64,000 nt of DNA, from contig JAIPEE010000003.1 in assembly GCA_021737275.1 (NCBI GenBank), positions 62,001 through 126,000 on the forward strand, read 5' to 3'. Below are positions 26,361 through 36,090 of the stretch, in pieces. The position numbers and the translations under genes were made by a program. The notes below the pieces were generated by a model. The model was not told where the DNA came from, made no database searches, and saw only the letters and a list, made by a program, of their open reading frames with translations. The stretch's first letter is position 1. Every line of letters starts with the position of its first letter. This DNA comes from Desulfobacterales bacterium. GTDB lineage: Bacteria > Desulfobacterota > Desulfobacteria > Desulfobacterales > JAIPEE01.

Positions 26361-27041
26361 TTAAAACTTCCATTTCCCAATTATATCCGGTTTACAAAGT
26401 GATTTTCCCATCTTTTCCAGAAATTCTTTTCGTGAAATTTCCTGTGCCCCCATACTGATCAGATGCGACGAGGTGACTTGACAATCTATCATATCAAATT
26501 CATTTTTTTCAAGATGATTTGCCAGCTTAGCTAGTGCTACTTTGGATGCATTTGATACCATAGAGAACATGGATTCGCCAAAAAAACATTTGCCAAGAGA
26601 CAATCCATATAATCCACCCACCAGTTTGTCATCCTTCCACACCTCTACAGAATGGGCATAGCCGGATCGATGAAGGTTGCAATAGGCCGGTATCATCTCT
26701 TTTACAATCCAGGTTACATCACGCTTTTTTGTCTTTATGGTTGCACATCCCCGCATAACATCTTCAAAAGCCTGATCTATGGTAATATTAAAAATATTTT
26801 TTTCCATCACCTTGTTAAGACTTTTACTGATTTTGATCTTATCCGGATACAAAATAAGACGAGGATCGGGGGACCACCACAAAACAGGCTCGTCCTCAAG
26901 ATACCAGGGAAATATCCCCATACGATATGCAAGCAGCAATCGCTCTTCAGACAAATCACCCCCCACAGCAAGAAGGCCGTCAGGCCTTGCATAATCTGCG
27001 GGTGGAAACATGATATCATCTATAAGTTGATAAACAGGCAT
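26361..27041 (-). CDS. aat: Leucyl/phenylalanyl-tRNA-protein transferase
   Basis: Aat adds Leu or Phe to proteins with N-terminal Arg/Lys, creating N-degrons. Family motifs are clear: FPPADYARPDGLLAVGGDLS, AYRMGIFPWY, WWSPDPRLIL, GLYGLSLGKCFFGESMFS, and the C-terminal MIDCQVTSSHLISMGA. 226 residues is the usual length. It lies next to clpA and clpS, which recognise and unfold these substrates. Confidence 0.95.
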   Translation of the reverse strand: MPVYQLIDDIMFPPADYARPDGLLAVGGDLSEERLLLAYRMGIFPWYLEDEPVLWWSPDPRLILYPDKIKISKSLNKVMEKNIFNITIDQAFEDVMRGCATIKTKKRDVTWIVKEMIPAYCNLHRSGYAHSVEVWKDDKLVGGLYGLSLGKCFFGESMFSMVSNASKVALAKLANHLEKNEFDMIDCQVTSSHLISMGAQEISRKEFLEKMGKSLCKPDIIGKWKF

Positions 27042-27056
27042 TCAATTTTCCATAAG

Positions 27057-27105
27057 AAACGCCCTTTCTTGTGGTCTCTGTTAAATGAGGCAAAAAAGGG
27101 CGTTT
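27057..27105 (-). terminator. Hairpin between clpA and aat
   Basis: An 11-bp perfect inverted repeat, AAACGCCCTTT (27057-27067) and AAAGGGCGTTT (27095-27105), encloses a 27-nt loop. It sits in the 85-bp gap between clpA and aat. The trailing U-run is short, so it may act as a partial terminator or mRNA-stabilising structure rather than a full stop. Confidence 0.5.
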
Positions 27106-27126
27106 ATAACGATAAAGAGTTGTCAA

Positions 27127-29367
27127 TCAATAGTTAAAAACAAGTTCATCATTTTCTAATGATATTTCCACATTACCACCGTTTTCAAGTTTGCCGAAAA
27201 GAATCTCGCCGGAAAGGACATCTTTAACTTCCTTTTGAAGCACTCTTGCAAGCGGTCTTGCACCATAATTTGAGTCATACCCTTTCTTTGCAAGCCAACA
27301 TCTTACCTCATCAGTAATGCCAAGTTTCACTTTTTTCTCAGCAAGCTGATGATTTATCTCATCCATGAATTTATCAACAATTTTTTCCATAATATCAGGA
27401 TCAAGAGAATTAAAGGTGATGGTAGCATCCAAACGGTTTCTGAATTCAGGGCTAAACATTTTCTCCAGCGCCTTTTTCCCTTTTCCCGCAGTATTTTTTC
27501 CGGTATCACCAAAACCTATGACCTGGGCGCTGATCTCTCTTGAGCCGACATTTGATGTCATCATCAGTATAACATTTCTGAAATCCGCTTTTTTCCCGTT
27601 GTTATCCGTCAATGATGCATGATCCATCACCTGAAGAAGAATATTAAAAAGATCCGGGTGAGCTTTTTCGATTTCATCCAGGAGCAATACGCTGTAAGGA
27701 TGTTTCCGAATCACGTCGGTCAGGAGACCGCTCTGTTCAAAGCCGACATATCCGGGCGGCGCACCGATCAGACGGGCGACAGCATGCTTTTCCATATATT
27801 CACTCATGTCAAAACGTGAAAAGTGAACGCCAAGAATATCGGCCACCTGTTTTGCAACCTCTGTCTTACCAACACCTGTCGGCCCTGTAAAAAAAAATGA
27901 TCCGATCGGTTTTCCTGGTGTGCCAAGTCCCGCACGTGAACGTTTTATTGCTGTAACCAGCGATGCAATCGCCTCATCCTGGCCAAAAACAACTGTTTTC
28001 AATTGTTCATCCAGAGTTTCCAGCTTTGATTTATCAGATGTAGAGATATTCCTCGATGGTATTCGTGCAATTTTTGCAACAATTTTCTCAATATCGGACA
28101 CATGAATCTTTTTCCGGCGGTGAGAGCCTGAGAGTTTGATATAAGCGCCTGCTTCATCAATTACATCAATGGCCTTATCAGGCAGGAAACGATCATTAAC
28201 ATATTTAGCAGACAGATCTACTGCAGCCTTAAGAGAAGCATCTGTATACGCTAAACCGTGATGATCCTCATAATAAGATTTCAGGCCTTTCAGTATCTTA
28301 AAAGACTCTTTGGGGGTCGGCTCAGGAACCTCAATTTTTTCAAATCTTCTGGACAGTGCACGATCTTTTTCAAAGTGTTTCTGATACTCATCATATGTAG
28401 TTGATCCCAGGCATCTGAAAGATCCGAGAGAAAGAGCCGGTTTTAAAATATTTGATGCATCCATGGAACCACCGCTGGTGGCTCCCGCGCCAACGATTGT
28501 ATGGATCTCATCAATAAATAAAACTGCATTTTTCTTTTTTTGCAGCTCCTTCAAAACACCCTTAAGTCGTTGCTCAAAATCTCCCCTGTATTTTGTGCCG
28601 GCCAGAAGTGCCCCTAAATCCAGTGAATAAATTTGAACATCCTTTAGCATATCCGGCACAGCGCCTGCTTCTATTTTTATGGCCAATCCTTCAGCCAATG
28701 CTGTTTTTCCAACACCCGGTTCACCGACAAAAACAGGATTATTCTTACGTCGTCTGCATAATACCTGAATAGTCCTTTCTATTTCCAGATCACGCCCTAT
28801 TAAAGGATCAAGCGCATTCTCTGCGGCACGACTAACCAGGTTAACCGTATAGTCATCTAGCGGGCTTACCGTAACCTTTTTCTGACGTTTTTCGGTTTGT
28901 ATAAATCCGCCTTGCGGTTGCTCCTGAAAAGAGGGTGTTGAAATATCGTGGGAAATATAATTTAAAACATCCAGACGGCTGATACCTTCAACACTCATAA
29001 AATATGCAGCATGGGACTCTTCCTCCTGAAATATGGATGCAAGGATATCTCCTATTTCAACCTCAGGCTTTTCAGATGAACGTGCATGGGTAACAGCCCG
29101 CTGAATTACGCGCTGGAAACCAACCGTCTGCTGCAGAACATACTCCTTCTCGTCACCAATACGGGTCATCCGTTCACCAAAAAACTTCTCAAGTGCAATA
29201 TTAAGATTATTAATACTTCCACCGCATTTTTCAACGATTTCAACGCCTGACTCATTATTTAAAATAGCGAAAAGAATATGCTCAACGCTGACATACTCAT
29301 GGCGCCTCTTTTGCGCTTCCCTTACTGCAAAACCCAGAGCCTCACTAAGTTCTTTACTTATCATCAC
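27127..29367 (-). CDS. clpA: ATP-dependent Clp protease ATPase subunit ClpA
   Basis: 746 residues with the ClpA plan: a Clp-N double repeat (1-145), AAA+ module 1 with GEPGVGKTAL and VLFIDEIHTIVGAG, and AAA+ module 2 with GPTGVGKTEV, VLLLDEIEKAH and MMTSNVGSREI. The long middle coiled coil of ClpB is absent, which separates it from ClpB. It unfolds substrates for ClpP and pairs with the ClpS adaptor, whose gene overlaps its start by 1 bp. clpP is not in the window. Confidence 0.95.
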   Translation of the reverse strand: MMISKELSEALGFAVREAQKRRHEYVSVEHILFAILNNESGVEIVEKCGGSINNLNIALEKFFGERMTRIGDEKEYVLQQTVGFQRVIQRAVTHARSSEKPEVEIGDILASIFQEEESHAAYFMSVEGISRLDVLNYISHDISTPSFQEQPQGGFIQTEKRQKKVTVSPLDDYTVNLVSRAAENALDPLIGRDLEIERTIQVLCRRRKNNPVFVGEPGVGKTALAEGLAIKIEAGAVPDMLKDVQIYSLDLGALLAGTKYRGDFEQRLKGVLKELQKKKNAVLFIDEIHTIVGAGATSGGSMDASNILKPALSLGSFRCLGSTTYDEYQKHFEKDRALSRRFEKIEVPEPTPKESFKILKGLKSYYEDHHGLAYTDASLKAAVDLSAKYVNDRFLPDKAIDVIDEAGAYIKLSGSHRRKKIHVSDIEKIVAKIARIPSRNISTSDKSKLETLDEQLKTVVFGQDEAIASLVTAIKRSRAGLGTPGKPIGSFFFTGPTGVGKTEVAKQVADILGVHFSRFDMSEYMEKHAVARLIGAPPGYVGFEQSGLLTDVIRKHPYSVLLLDEIEKAHPDLFNILLQVMDHASLTDNNGKKADFRNVILMMTSNVGSREISAQVIGFGDTGKNTAGKGKKALEKMFSPEFRNRLDATITFNSLDPDIMEKIVDKFMDEINHQLAEKKVKLGITDEVRCWLAKKGYDSNYGARPLARVLQKEVKDVLSGEILFGKLENGGNVEISLENDELVFNY

Positions 29368-29681
29368 TATACCCTTTCATAAGAACATTTTAAGGGGAAC
29401 CCGTGCTCTCTTGACAAATTGTGCACAGTATCAACTTTTGTTTCAGCAACTTCACAGGTAAAAATACCGCATTCACCGATGCCTTCCCTGTGAACATTCA
29501 TCATAATCTGTGTGGCCGTATAAACCGGTTTCTGAAAAACCGTCACCAGTATTTCCACTACAAACTCCATGGAAGTATAATCATCATTATGCAGCAACAC
29601 GCGATACATCGAAGGCTCTTCAACCTTATCATCTGTATCGGGTGATATTTTTTTAATTATGCCTGGACATTGCTGACTCAC
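29367..29681 (-). CDS. clpS: ClpS N-degron adaptor
   Basis: 104 residues with the ClpS fold: PSMYRVLLHNDDYTSMEFVV, VFQKPVYTATQIMMNVHREG, and CEVAETKVDTVHNLSREHGFPL, which carries the hydrophobic-pocket and ClpA-contact residues. It delivers proteins with N-terminal Leu, Phe, Tyr or Trp to ClpAP. It is translationally coupled to clpA. Confidence 0.95.
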   Translation of the reverse strand: MSQQCPGIIKKISPDTDDKVEEPSMYRVLLHNDDYTSMEFVVEILVTVFQKPVYTATQIMMNVHREGIGECGIFTCEVAETKVDTVHNLSREHGFPLKCSYERV

Positions 29682-30004
29682 GAAAGCACCTTTTATTTAA
29701 AATTTTTACATTAGAATAATAATATTCATTTAATATAAAAGAACAACCCTTGTAACCAACTTTATACAGCAGCAAACCATTTTAAGGGTTAAATGATTGA
29801 AAAATATTATTGAACAGAGCATAAAACTTAAATTAACGCAACACCGGGAAGACGACTTATTCCTGACACTAAGAGTTTTGAATTAAAGAGTTAGAAGAAA
29901 CCGGGGAATTAAAACTTGTTTTTAATATAAGCATAAAATGCCGGTTTTGTAAAGATTTTAATGTACTTTATAGCGTTTGTATCATAAATATTTTTGTTTT
30001 ATAA
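29682..30004. other. Intergenic region between clpS and secA
   Basis: 323 bp with no convincing gene. On the minus strand, TTGTTC near 29743 followed by AT-rich -10-like sequence could be the clpS promoter, but the match is weak. No hairpin terminator for secA stands out in this AT-rich DNA at the scale I could check. Confidence 0.4.
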
Positions 30005-32530
30005 CTATTTAATACCACAGCATTTTTTGTATTTTTTACCGCTGCCGCACGGGCAAGGTGAATTGCGGCCAACCTTTGCATCCTTCCTGACAACAGGTCT
30101 TTTACTATCAGATCCGTCCCCATGGGAAAACGTCATATTCTGCTCACTTTTTTGACCGGCATGTTCAAGGTCATCCATAGTCCGCACCTGAATTCTGAAA
30201 AGAATTCCAACCGTTTCTTCCTTAACACGGGAAATCATCTCCCGGAACATCTCAAAACCCTCTTTTTTATATATAATCAGCGGATTTTGCTGGGCATATC
30301 CCCTAAGCCCGATTCCCTCTTTAAGGTGATCCATTGCAAGCAGATGATCTTTCCAATGACTATCGACCGTCTGCAGCATAATATAACGTTCAAGTTGTCT
30401 GAATTCACTCTCTCCGATGGCAGCTTCTTTTTCTTTATAAAGCTGAATCGCATCATCATATATCATTTGAATCAGACCTTCTTTTTCAGAGTCTTCAAAC
30501 TTTTCAGGATCAATTGTCGGGCGATAATTAAACTGTTTATAAACAGCATCAGATATCCCTTTAAGATCCCAATCTTCGATGTGACTCCTGTCATCTGCAT
30601 AAGCTTCGACAATATCTTCAGACATATCAAGCATCATCTCAAGAATTAACGGCCTCAGATTTTCACCTGTCAGCGCTTCACGGCGGTGTTTATAAACGAC
30701 TTCGCGCTGTTGATTCATGACATCATCAAATTCAAGCAGATGTTTTCTGATTTCAAAATTCTGCCCTTCAACTTTTCGCTGAGCATTTTCAATTGCACGG
30801 CTTATCAGGTTATGTTCAATGGGCTCACCCTCTTCCATACCCAACTTTCCCATGACACCGGAAATTCGTTCACCGCCGAAAATACGCAGCAAATCATCTT
30901 CCAATGCCAGATAAAAACGTGAAGAACCCGGGTCTCCCTGCCTGCCTGATCGTCCTCTGAGCTGATTATCGATTCGGCGGCTTTCATGCCGCTCCGTACC
31001 CATAATATGGAGCCCGCCAAGTTCTTTTACACCGTCACCAAGAACAATATCCGTTCCGCGACCGGCCATATTGGTCGATATGGTTACAGAACCCATTTGG
31101 CCTGCCATTGCGATAATCTCGGCCTCTTTACCATGATTTTTGGCATTTAATACGGTGTGTTTAACACCACGTTTGGTGAGTTTTTTACTCAAATCCTCGG
31201 AAACATCAATGGAAATAGTACCCACTAAAACCGGCTGGCCTTTTTCATGAAGCACCTTAATATCATCTATTACCGCATCATATTTCTCTTTTTTGGTTTT
31301 ATAGATTGCATCGGGATAATCATGACGAATCATTTTCATATTTGTTGGAATTACAGATACATCAAGATTATAAATATTTTTGAATTCCGCAGCTTCAGTA
31401 TCCGCAGTCCCTGTCATACCGGATAATTTATCGTACATCCTGAAATAATTCTGGAATGTAATTGATGCAAGTGTCTGATTTTCATTTTCAATTTTTACGT
31501 TTTCTTTTGCCTCCAGTGCCTGGTGAAGCCCTTCACTGAAACGTCTGCCCGGCATAAGGCGTCCGGTAAATTCATCTACAATAATAACTTCATTGTTCTT
31601 AACAATGTAATCAACGTCGCGCTTGAAAAGTGTATGGGCCTTGAGCGCCTGATTAAGGTGATGAAGCAGTTCAATGCATTTTGGATCATATATATTATCA
31701 ACCTTGAGTAACGATTCAGAACGGGCTACACCGGCTTCAGTCAAAACAACGGAACGGGCCTTTTCATCAATGGTAAAATCTACATCCCGTTTAAAATTAG
31801 GTATAATACTGTTTACCTGAAAATAAAGTGTTGTTGATTTGTCACCCGGTCCGGAAATAATTAATGGTGTACGAGCCTCATCAATCAGAATGCTGTCCAC
31901 CTCATCAACAATTGCAAAATTCAAAAACCCCTGAGCAAGGCCATCTCGTGTAAACTTCATATTGTCGCGCAGGTAATCAAATCCAAACTCATTGTTAGTA
32001 CCATAGGTTATATCAGACCCGTAAGCGACCTTGCGCTCATTATCATCCAGTCCATGAAGAATTGCGCCTACACTCATACCAAGAAAGTTATAAATATTGC
32101 CCATCCACTCGGTATCACGTCTTGCAAGATAATCATTTACCGTCACAACATGCACACCCTTGCCTGTCAGCGCATTCAGGTATACCGGAAGAGTTGCAGC
32201 CAGGGTCTTACCTTCACCGGTTTTCATTTCCGCAATTTTGCCCTGATGAAGCACCATACCGCCGATTAACTGGCAGTCGTAATGCCGCATTTTCAGGGTA
32301 CGGACTGAAGCTTCCCTTACAGTTGCAAACGCTTCCGGAAGAATATCATCAAGTGTTTCACCGCTATCAAGCCGTTTTTTCAAAAGAGCTGTCTGGGCTT
32401 TAAGCTGATCATCACTTTTTGCCTGCATTTCAGGCTCAAGCGAATTGATTATTTCAACAACAGGTTTCAGGCATTTCAGCTCGCGTTCATTTTTACTACC
32501 AAAAACCCTGGTCAATAGTTTTGTAATCAT
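30005..32530 (-). CDS. secA: Preprotein translocase ATPase SecA
   Basis: SecA drives export through SecYEG. 841 residues with the DEAD motor ([14 protein letters not shown], Walker B within [18 protein letters not shown]), the second nucleotide-binding fold ([33 protein letters not shown]), the helical scaffold, and the C-terminal SEC-C zinc motif [13 protein letters not shown], which binds SecB or phospholipid. Complete and ordinary. It is likely its own unit, with a hairpin upstream separating it from the M23 gene. Confidence 0.97.
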   Translation of the reverse strand: MITKLLTRVFGSKNERELKCLKPVVEIINSLEPEMQAKSDDQLKAQTALLKKRLDSGETLDDILPEAFATVREASVRTLKMRHYDCQLIGGMVLHQGKIAEMKTGEGKTLAATLPVYLNALTGKGVHVVTVNDYLARRDTEWMGNIYNFLGMSVGAILHGLDDNERKVAYGSDITYGTNNEFGFDYLRDNMKFTRDGLAQGFLNFAIVDEVDSILIDEARTPLIISGPGDKSTTLYFQVNSIIPNFKRDVDFTIDEKARSVVLTEAGVARSESLLKVDNIYDPKCIELLHHLNQALKAHTLFKRDVDYIVKNNEVIIVDEFTGRLMPGRRFSEGLHQALEAKENVKIENENQTLASITFQNYFRMYDKLSGMTGTADTEAAEFKNIYNLDVSVIPTNMKMIRHDYPDAIYKTKKEKYDAVIDDIKVLHEKGQPVLVGTISIDVSEDLSKKLTKRGVKHTVLNAKNHGKEAEIIAMAGQMGSVTISTNMAGRGTDIVLGDGVKELGGLHIMGTERHESRRIDNQLRGRSGRQGDPGSSRFYLALEDDLLRIFGGERISGVMGKLGMEEGEPIEHNLISRAIENAQRKVEGQNFEIRKHLLEFDDVMNQQREVVYKHRREALTGENLRPLILEMMLDMSEDIVEAYADDRSHIEDWDLKGISDAVYKQFNYRPTIDPEKFEDSEKEGLIQMIYDDAIQLYKEKEAAIGESEFRQLERYIMLQTVDSHWKDHLLAMDHLKEGIGLRGYAQQNPLIIYKKEGFEMFREMISRVKEETVGILFRIQVRTMDDLEHAGQKSEQNMTFSHGDGSDSKRPVVRKDAKVGRNSPCPCGSGKKYKKCCGIK

Positions 32531-32604
32531 CTGATAAATGTTCTCCCGGAAATATCAACTCAAAATTATATTTTCTGAGTCTCCTGTCGTGGATCAAATA
32601 ATAA

Positions 32605-32635
32605 CGCCTTACCGGATTATGAAACCGGCAAGGCG
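32605..32635. terminator. Hairpin between M23 peptidase gene and secA
   Basis: The inverted repeat CGCCTTaCCGG / CCGGcAAGGCG, with a 9-nt loop, lies downstream of the M23 gene and upstream of secA, both on the minus strand. The following sequence is only moderately U-rich, so it is a probable but not strong terminator. Confidence 0.6.
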
Positions 32636-32673
32636 ATTTGTTTATTTAAATGAAATTTAATCTTTTTTGCACG

Positions 32674-33645
32674 TTAATCCAGAATATATTTCTCAGGATT
32701 AACTGACACACCATTTAAGTTTACACTATAGTGAAGATGTGAACCTGTACTTCTACCGGTATTTCCAACTTTACCAACCGTATCCCCTCGTTTTACAGCA
32801 TCTCCGGCATTTACAAGTGTTTTATCAAGATGAGCATAAACAGTGGTAAATCCGTACCCGTGATCAACCTTCACAACTTTTCCAAGTAATCCTTTGTTGC
32901 CTGCAAAGGTCACTACGCCGTCTGCAACTGAAATAACGGGTGTCCCTTTATGGGCAGCTATATCAAGGCCGCGATGAAACTCTCTTTTGCCTGTAAATGG
33001 AGAAACTCTGTAACCAAACTTTGATGAAATCCAGCCGATTGAATTTAAAGGATGAATTGAGGGTGTTGCGGCAAGCATGTTGCGCTGCTCTTCAAGAACA
33101 GACATAAGTTTATCAAAATGATCTGCCTGATTTATTGATGCAAGCTCAAGCTGGTCAACCCGTTCATGCATTTCACGAATCAGGCTGTTATGCTTTTCAG
33201 ACAGAGACAGCGTTGTGTCCAGATCTTCAGGTGATGAACCGCCAACACCAAACAGGCTTTCATTCTTATCAGGTTTTTCGATATTGGCAATCATAAGGAT
33301 CTTGTTTTCAAAATCATTCAGCTCAATCAGCCGATTCTGAAGGCCATTAATTTCTTCAGCAAAACGGCTAATCTGTCTTCTCTGGATTTCGATCTCTTCA
33401 GACTGACTTTCCATCCTGGCCTGAAGGTTTTGATTTTGAATGGAACCGCTTTTAAGATTAAAATAATCGTATCCGATATAACATGATGCTCCCATTATAA
33501 GGAGGATCGCAATACATGATATGCAAATAATTTTTCTGGATGTTGAAAACTGCTTAACCGGTGTACGACCATCACTTAAAATGAGAAAGGATATGTTATT
33601 CTGCATAATCTGTTTTCTATCCCCTTGTTTGTGTCTTGCTAACAT
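32674..33645 (-). CDS. M23/LytM-type peptidoglycan peptidase or activator, membrane-anchored
   Basis: An N-terminal transmembrane helix (about 38-60) is followed by a coiled coil (about 70-125 and 145-185) and a C-terminal LytM domain. The domain keeps the zinc-site motifs (FHRGLDIAAHKGTPV with H and D, HLHYSVNLNG with HxH), so it may be catalytic rather than a degenerate EnvC-like activator. It acts on cell-wall cross-links in the periplasm. A start at Met14 (MQNNISF, 33606) is possible; neither start has an ideal ribosome site. Confidence 0.85.
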   Translation of the reverse strand: MLARHKQGDRKQIMQNNISFLILSDGRTPVKQFSTSRKIICISCIAILLIMGASCYIGYDYFNLKSGSIQNQNLQARMESQSEEIEIQRRQISRFAEEINGLQNRLIELNDFENKILMIANIEKPDKNESLFGVGGSSPEDLDTTLSLSEKHNSLIREMHERVDQLELASINQADHFDKLMSVLEEQRNMLAATPSIHPLNSIGWISSKFGYRVSPFTGKREFHRGLDIAAHKGTPVISVADGVVTFAGNKGLLGKVVKVDHGYGFTTVYAHLDKTLVNAGDAVKRGDTVGKVGNTGRSTGSHLHYSVNLNGVSVNPEKYILD

Positions 33646-33820
33646 ATTTCCAATCTTATCCGTACATTGCTCCTAAAAACACCTTAATTTGAATATCGTT
33701 GAATAATATACATAAACACATGAGGGTTGTCAATAATAGAGCGCTTTCTTTCATTTATATAGTGTTTTTTGATAATAACTACAACACTATGTAGTAGCTG
33801 CCCGATTAATTTGACAGATA

Positions 33821-33855
33821 TAAAAAAGGGAAGGCTTAAGACCTCCCCCCTTTTA
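33821..33855 (-). terminator. Intrinsic terminator after folD
   Basis: On the minus strand, a purine-rich left arm (AAAAGGGGGGAGG) pairs with CCTTCCCTTTT across a 7-nt loop and ends in a U-run. It lies 20 bp downstream of the folD stop codon. Confidence 0.7.
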
Positions 33856-33876
33856 GATCAGCAATATATCTTAATT

Positions 33877-34785
33877 TTACATCAACCCAAGTTTAAACTT
33901 GAGAGACTTCAATGTATTGAGCATCAGCATTGTAATGGTCATCGGACCAACACCACCCGGAACAGGTGTGATAGAACCGGCAACCTCTTTTGCAGCATCA
34001 AAATCAACATCACCTTTAAGAATGGCAATCTTCTTTCCGGTCTTTTCGCTGATCTTTTCACCAACACGGTTAACACCTACATCAATTACACAAGCGCCTT
34101 TTTTGATCCATTCAGGTTTTACAAGGTCAGGAACGCCGGCAGCTACAATAAGGATATCAGCGCGTTTACAATGACCGGCAAGATCCTTTGTTCCGGTATG
34201 AACGATAGTCACAGTAGCGTTGGCGCCTCTACCCTTCTGAACCATCATATTTGCAATCGGCTTGCCAACAATGTTTGAACGACCGACAACAACAACCTCG
34301 GCACCTTTGGTCTCAACACCGGCGCGTACAATCATTTCCTGGATACCGGCCGGGGTACAGGGTGGAAACTTCACTTCATCACCGCCAATCATCAAACGGC
34401 CGACATTTACAGGATGAAAGCCATCAACATCCTTATCGGGATCAATGGCATTGAGCACTTTTTTGTCATCAATATGCTTGGGCAGCGGAAGCTGGACAAG
34501 GATACCATTGATGGAATCATCATTATTATACTTTTCAATAAGGGCCAGCAGGTCTGCTTCTGAAATATCTTCAGGCTGATCATCCTGAATCTCATGAAAA
34601 CCAACACGATGTGCAGTTTTGATCTTCAGGGTTACATAAGAAATTGAAGCCGGACTTGCACCTACCAGAATTGTAACCAGACCGGGCACCTTACCGTGCT
34701 TCTCCTTGATTTCTGCAACCTCTGCAGTTATCTCTTCGAGAATCTCTTCCCGGATCTCGGTTCCTGAAATTAACTTTGCGGACAT
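33877..34785 (-). CDS. folD: Bifunctional methylene-THF dehydrogenase/cyclohydrolase FolD
   Basis: FolD interconverts methylene-, methenyl- and formyl-tetrahydrofolate. Motifs: GASPASISYVTLKIKTAHRV with the catalytic Lys, VQLPLPKHID, PCTPAGIQEMI, GRSNIVGKPIANMM (NADP site) and PVPGGVGPMTI. I chose the ATG at 34785 (MSAKLISG) because AAGGAG sits just upstream; the frame reaches 34818. In sulfate reducers and acetogens FolD feeds the methyl branch of C1 metabolism. Confidence 0.95.
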   Translation of the reverse strand: MSAKLISGTEIREEILEEITAEVAEIKEKHGKVPGLVTILVGASPASISYVTLKIKTAHRVGFHEIQDDQPEDISEADLLALIEKYNNDDSINGILVQLPLPKHIDDKKVLNAIDPDKDVDGFHPVNVGRLMIGGDEVKFPPCTPAGIQEMIVRAGVETKGAEVVVVGRSNIVGKPIANMMVQKGRGANATVTIVHTGTKDLAGHCKRADILIVAAGVPDLVKPEWIKKGACVIDVGVNRVGEKISEKTGKKIAILKGDVDFDAAKEVAGSITPVPGGVGPMTITMLMLNTLKSLKFKLGLM

Positions 34786-34844
34786 TATCGATCTCCTTTC
34801 GTGTTTATAATTCAGCATGTTCCGCTATAAAAAATAGCGCTCGC

Positions 34845-34881
34845 TGCTGATAAAATTTAGCGCATTAGTGCTGATAAAATT
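34845..34881. repeat. Direct repeats in the folD upstream region
   Basis: TGCTGATAAAATT occurs at 34845-34857 and 34869-34881, a 24-bp period. The second copy can also pair with GAATTTTAT near 34901 to form a hairpin. It is located 60-100 bp upstream of the folD start codon, so it may be a regulatory structure. Confidence 0.4.
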
Positions 34882-35018
34882 CCCAACGCCTCACAGCAGA
34901 GAATTTTATTGGTCGCATTTATTACATTAATTGCGATATCATGTCAATGAATCACTTTTTGTTGCGATTTCATAAAAAAATATGAAGCGTCAAAACTGAC
35001 AAAGTTTAATAATCACTT

Positions 35019-36056
35019 TTAAACGGGATAGGGCACATTATTGAGACCGGCTTTTTCGTCAAGCCCGAGCATAATATTCATATTCTGGACAGACTGACCG
35101 GCTGCGCCCTTAACAACATTATCAATAGCAGAAACGAGGATCATTCTGTTATTGGTTTCATCTATTTTGACACCAATATCACAAAAATTGGCTCCTCTTA
35201 CATTCCGGGTGTCCGGCATAGTGCCCTCATCGCAAATCCTTACAAAGTATCTTCCCTTATAAAACTTTTTCAGAATATTCCTTACGGAAACCTCGTCAAC
35301 CGGCTTTTCCAGTGTTGAATATGATGTTGTCAGCATTCCCCTGATCATGGGTACAAGATGAGGCACAAACGTAATAGTAATATCTTTTCCTGCTTCTCGG
35401 CTGAGCACCATATTCATCTCAGGGTTATGCCGGTGATCCGCCACCTTGTATGCCTTAAAGGACTCGTTTACTTCACAAAAATGGGTTGCCAGTGAAGTGG
35501 AACGCCCTGCCCCGCTCACACCGGACTTGGAATCCGCTATAATTGATTTTATATCCACAAGCCCCTCTTTCAACAAGGGAATCAGCGGCAACAGCACACT
35601 TGTCGGATAACATCCCGGATTACCAATCAGCTGGGCATTCTTAATCTGCTCCGTATAGATCTCGCTAAGACCGTAAACTGATTTTTCCAGAAGATCCTTT
35701 GCCATATGCGGTTGATAGCAGGATTCATAAAGATCGGCATCGTTAAACCTGAAATCCGCAGAAAGATCGATCACCCTTTTACCATTATCAATCAGTTCAG
35801 GTATAATCGACATCGAAACTTTGTGCGGCAACGCTGTAAAGATAATATCAGCCGCATCACAAACTTCTTTCGCATCATATACGGCACATTCCATATCAAC
35901 CATGCCGGCCATTGAAGGATAAACCTTTGAAAATGGCTGTCCGCCATATTGACGGGATGTGATCATGGACAATTCAACATCCGGGTGTCCTGCAAGAATA
36001 CGAACAAGATCTGCACCGGCATACCCGGTTGCACCAATGACTGCTGCCCTGAACAT
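35019..36056 (-). CDS. argC: N-acetyl-gamma-glutamyl-phosphate reductase
   Basis: ArgC performs the NADPH-dependent third step of arginine synthesis. N-terminal Rossmann motif VIGATGYAGADLVRIL; active-site Cys in GNPGCYPTSVLLPL; downstream HRHNPEM and VPHLVPMIRGML. 345 residues is full length. It is the last gene of the ileS-lspA-lgt-holA-argC run, 34 bp after holA. Confidence 0.95.
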   Translation of the reverse strand: MFRAAVIGATGYAGADLVRILAGHPDVELSMITSRQYGGQPFSKVYPSMAGMVDMECAVYDAKEVCDAADIIFTALPHKVSMSIIPELIDNGKRVIDLSADFRFNDADLYESCYQPHMAKDLLEKSVYGLSEIYTEQIKNAQLIGNPGCYPTSVLLPLIPLLKEGLVDIKSIIADSKSGVSGAGRSTSLATHFCEVNESFKAYKVADHRHNPEMNMVLSREAGKDITITFVPHLVPMIRGMLTTSYSTLEKPVDEVSVRNILKKFYKGRYFVRICDEGTMPDTRNVRGANFCDIGVKIDETNNRMILVSAIDNVVKGAAGQSVQNMNIMLGLDEKAGLNNVPYPV

Positions 36057-36090
36057 ATTTTGCCTCCTTACTTTAATTCCTGTTAAAAAA

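Noticed and set aside
26652-27137. 161-codon plus-strand frame opposite aat and the clpA end
   Set aside because: Covers conserved Aat motifs on the other strand and crosses the clpA/aat hairpin; not a plausible gene.
32062-32403. 113-codon plus-strand frame inside secA
   Set aside because: Antisense to conserved SecA motor motifs; low-complexity translation.
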